A stretch of 64,000 nt of DNA, from positions 46,050 through 110,049 of the forward strand of contig VTPC01089963.1 in NCBI GenBank assembly GCA_011009095.1, read 5' to 3'. The position numbers and the translations under genes were made by a program. Origin of the DNA: Ignelater luminosus. Lineage: Eukaryota > Arthropoda > Insecta > Coleoptera > Elateridae. Position 1 is the stretch's first letter; each line of letters starts with the position of its first letter. The notes under the pieces were generated by a model. The model worked only from the letters and a program-made list of their open reading frames with translations. It searched no databases and had not been told where the DNA came from. Below are positions 61,826-64,000 of the stretch, piece after piece.

Positions 61826-63392
61826 ATGCCTGGCCCAAGCGAAACGCCAGCCTCTCAGAGGCTAACAAATGATGATTTTCGAAAACTGCTGATGACACCA
61901 CGAGCAACACCAACCAGTGCTCCAGCTTCGGGTTCCATCAGAGAAGCAATGGCAAATTCTTCTACTATGGGACCCCCAAAAGAAGATCCTAATGAAGCTA
62001 GACGTAAGAAAAAAAGTTATTATGCCAAATTAAAGAAACAAGAAGATAATAAACTGGCCGAACTGGCAGAAAAATATCGTGATCGTGCAAGTGAAAGAAG
62101 AAATGGGGTTAATCCAGATTACCAGAACGTAGATCCAATGAATGCTGCACAGGCATACAGGGCAGTGGCACCTGATTTGAAGTCAGGTTTCGATGCAGCA
62201 GAACGTAGGAAGCAAATGATTCAGGAATCAAAATATCTTGGAGGAGATATGGAGCATACTCACTTGGTAAAAGGTTTGGATTATGCATTGCTACAAAAAG
62301 TTCGTGCAGAAATTCAACAAAGAGAAGCTGAACAAGAGGCGGAACTGGAAAGACTTGCCAGTAAACCATTAGAAGAAGTTGACAAAAAAGACGAAGTTAA
62401 TAAAAAGGAAGATGAAGAAATGCAATTTAAAACCAAAATTGGAAGATCTATTCATAGAACTATTTGTACTTTAAAATCTAGACATATTGAGAGGAATGAA
62501 TTGTTTGCTCATGGACGTATGGCTTATATTATTGATTTAGGTCTGTAGGATATGTTTTTATTTATCTCTGTTTAGTAATTTAATTCTTAATTGTAGAGGA
62601 TGAGTCCGAGTCTGATATTCCTACAACTCTCATTCGATCAAAAGCAGATGTTCCAGCATTAGAATCAACAACAACTCTTACAACAAATGATATTGTTATA
62701 AACAAATTGACACAAATCTTAAGTTATTTACGACAAGGTATAGTGACTCAAAGAATTTAAAAAACAAGATTTCATGATAAAAAATTTTAGGTAATAGAAA
62801 GAACAAGAAGAATAAACGTGGATTAATTGATCGCAAAGAATATGATGCATCAGAAATGCAAGAGGAAAGAAGAGGACAGAAACGTTCCAATCCAGATGAT
62901 TCCATATATGGTGAAATTGGTGATTATGTACCAACAACAAGACGTGCTCATGATTCCAAAGACAGCAGGAAACGTCAACCATACTTTGATAAACGCGAAG
63001 AAGATCCTAAAGATGCTGGTCCTAGTCTAAAGATTAATAAATCAGCACAGATTCTAAACAAATTAGCACAAGAACCAGAAGGATATGCTGAATGCTATCC
63101 TGGATTGGAAGAAATGAATGATGCAATTGATGATTCTGATGATGAAGTTGATTATTCGAAAATGGATCTAGGAAATAAAAAAGGTCCTATTGGTCGATGG
63201 GACTTTGATACTGCTGAAGAATATTCTGAATACATGAATCAAAAGGAAGCACTTCCTAAAGCTGCATTCCAATATGGTATAAAGATGACGGATGGTAGAA
63301 GGTCGCGAAAACATAAAGAAAAGAATGAGAAAGCGCATTTGGATAGAGAATGGCAGAAAATACAGAACATTATTAATAAACGTAAAGATTAA
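61826..63392 (+). CDS. IK: Protein RED / IK, spliceosomal factor
   Basis: RED is a subunit of the activating spliceosome (B complex), works with SMU1, and is also linked to spindle-checkpoint control. Three exons: 61826-62540, 62597-62737, 62791-63392, 485 aa. Start MPGPSETPASQRLTNDDFRK; conserved RED N-terminal core includes KLKKQEDNKLAELAEKYRDR, KYLGGDMEHTHLVKGLDYAL and FAHGRMAYIIDLEDESESD. Exon 2 has IPTTLIRSKADVPALESTTT and LTTNDIVINKLTQILSYLRQ. Exon 3 holds the C-terminal domain with GPIGRWDFDTAEEYSEYMNQ, AAFQYGIKMTDGRRSRKHKE. The long Arg-Glu/Arg-Asp repeat that names the vertebrate protein is absent; only RKNKKNKRG remains there. First donor (G|GTCTGT) is weak, but the phase and protein continuity support it. 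AATAAA at 63492. Confidence 0.95.
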
Positions 63393-64000
63393 GATGCTTT
63401 AATGTTACAATATAGTATAATAAGATTGATATGCATAATTAATAAGAGATTATATACAATATTATATTGAAATAGTTGTGTCACAATAATAAATAAAATA
63501 GAAAGTGATGTTGCTAGAATATCATTGGTTATTCTGTCAATAATTATAGTATTTTAGCCAGTTTTATCTTTAAGGCAATATTTGACAGAAGTTATTTGTT
63601 CACATGTGGATCAACTCCTGAGATTCACTTTAAAGTTAAGAGAACAAAATACAAAAGTTTCCAACTTTTTGTATTACTTTGCATGCTGTTTCCTCATCAA
63701 TGTAGTATAAAAAATGTATTTTATGGGGAAAATAAATGTTTTCAAATGCGACTTCTAAATTGGCAACTTCAAATTCCGCATAGGTGTTTTGAATAGAAGG
63801 TCGTATGGAAATTTTACTACACAACTACTAAGAGGAACAGAACATAATCTCGGTTTGTTCAAAACTTCATGAGTACTTTTAAGCTCCAACATTATTTTCA
63901 AAAATAAACCCAATTTCATTTCTAATAATAAAATAATATGACATTTATGTTGCGCTCTACGCTGAGAGCAGATGTGAAATCTGGTAATGATTCAATTATA
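63393..64000. other. RED/IK 3' UTR and flank
   Basis: Polyadenylation signal at 63492-63497; the rest is non-coding with no recognisable element. Confidence 0.5.

Overview
The window is nuclear DNA from an insect. It is AT-rich, genes are split by GT-AG introns that are often only 50-65 bp, and about half the sequence is transposon debris. Short introns, a retained MIF gene, abundant non-LTR retrotransposons, a Penelope-like element and a Mutator-YqaJ element would fit a beetle or a hemipteroid, but the order cannot be fixed from sequence alone. There is one 400-base assembly gap (10266-10665).

Layout. 1-8410: transposon relics (two pieces of pogo/Tigger-type transposase, a P-like THAP-bearing MITE, and a gypsy-type LTR element with both LTRs and a 5-bp target duplication), with no confident host exon. 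8411-32062: 3' part of a two-pore-domain potassium channel gene on the + strand. Two visible exons are separated by a 22.5-kb intron containing three different LINEs, a Penelope-like element inserted inside one of them, and a tRNA-like module. This gene carries in-frame stop codons in otherwise coding-like sequence, each followed by C, and is the most interesting item in the window.

33269-38813: a compact cluster of four intact + strand genes: the mitochondrial Fe-S co-chaperone HSCB, a 49-residue Tom6-like protein, the lysosomal N-acetylglucosamine-6-sulfatase GNS, and a MIF-family tautomerase. 38814-46504: repeat-rich, with a palindromic MITE and a multi-exon transposon-type gene on the - strand that joins a broken Mutator-like transposase to an intact YqaJ-type nuclease domain. 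47924-60601: two HP1 (chromodomain plus chromoshadow domain) genes on the - strand with identical intron positions, about 11 kb apart, separated by a 1-kb foldback element and several small palindromic MITEs. 61826-63392: the splicing factor RED/IK on the + strand, head-to-head with the second HP1 gene.

The host genes form no pathway as a group, although HSCB and the Tom6-like protein are both mitochondrial and adjacent, and HP1 and RED are both nuclear. The transposon content is diverse: pogo, P, hAT-like, TA-duplicating and Tc1-like DNA elements, MULE-YqaJ, gypsy, RTE-like, Jockey/R1/I-like and CR1/Jockey-like LINEs, and Penelope. Nearly all copies are decayed.
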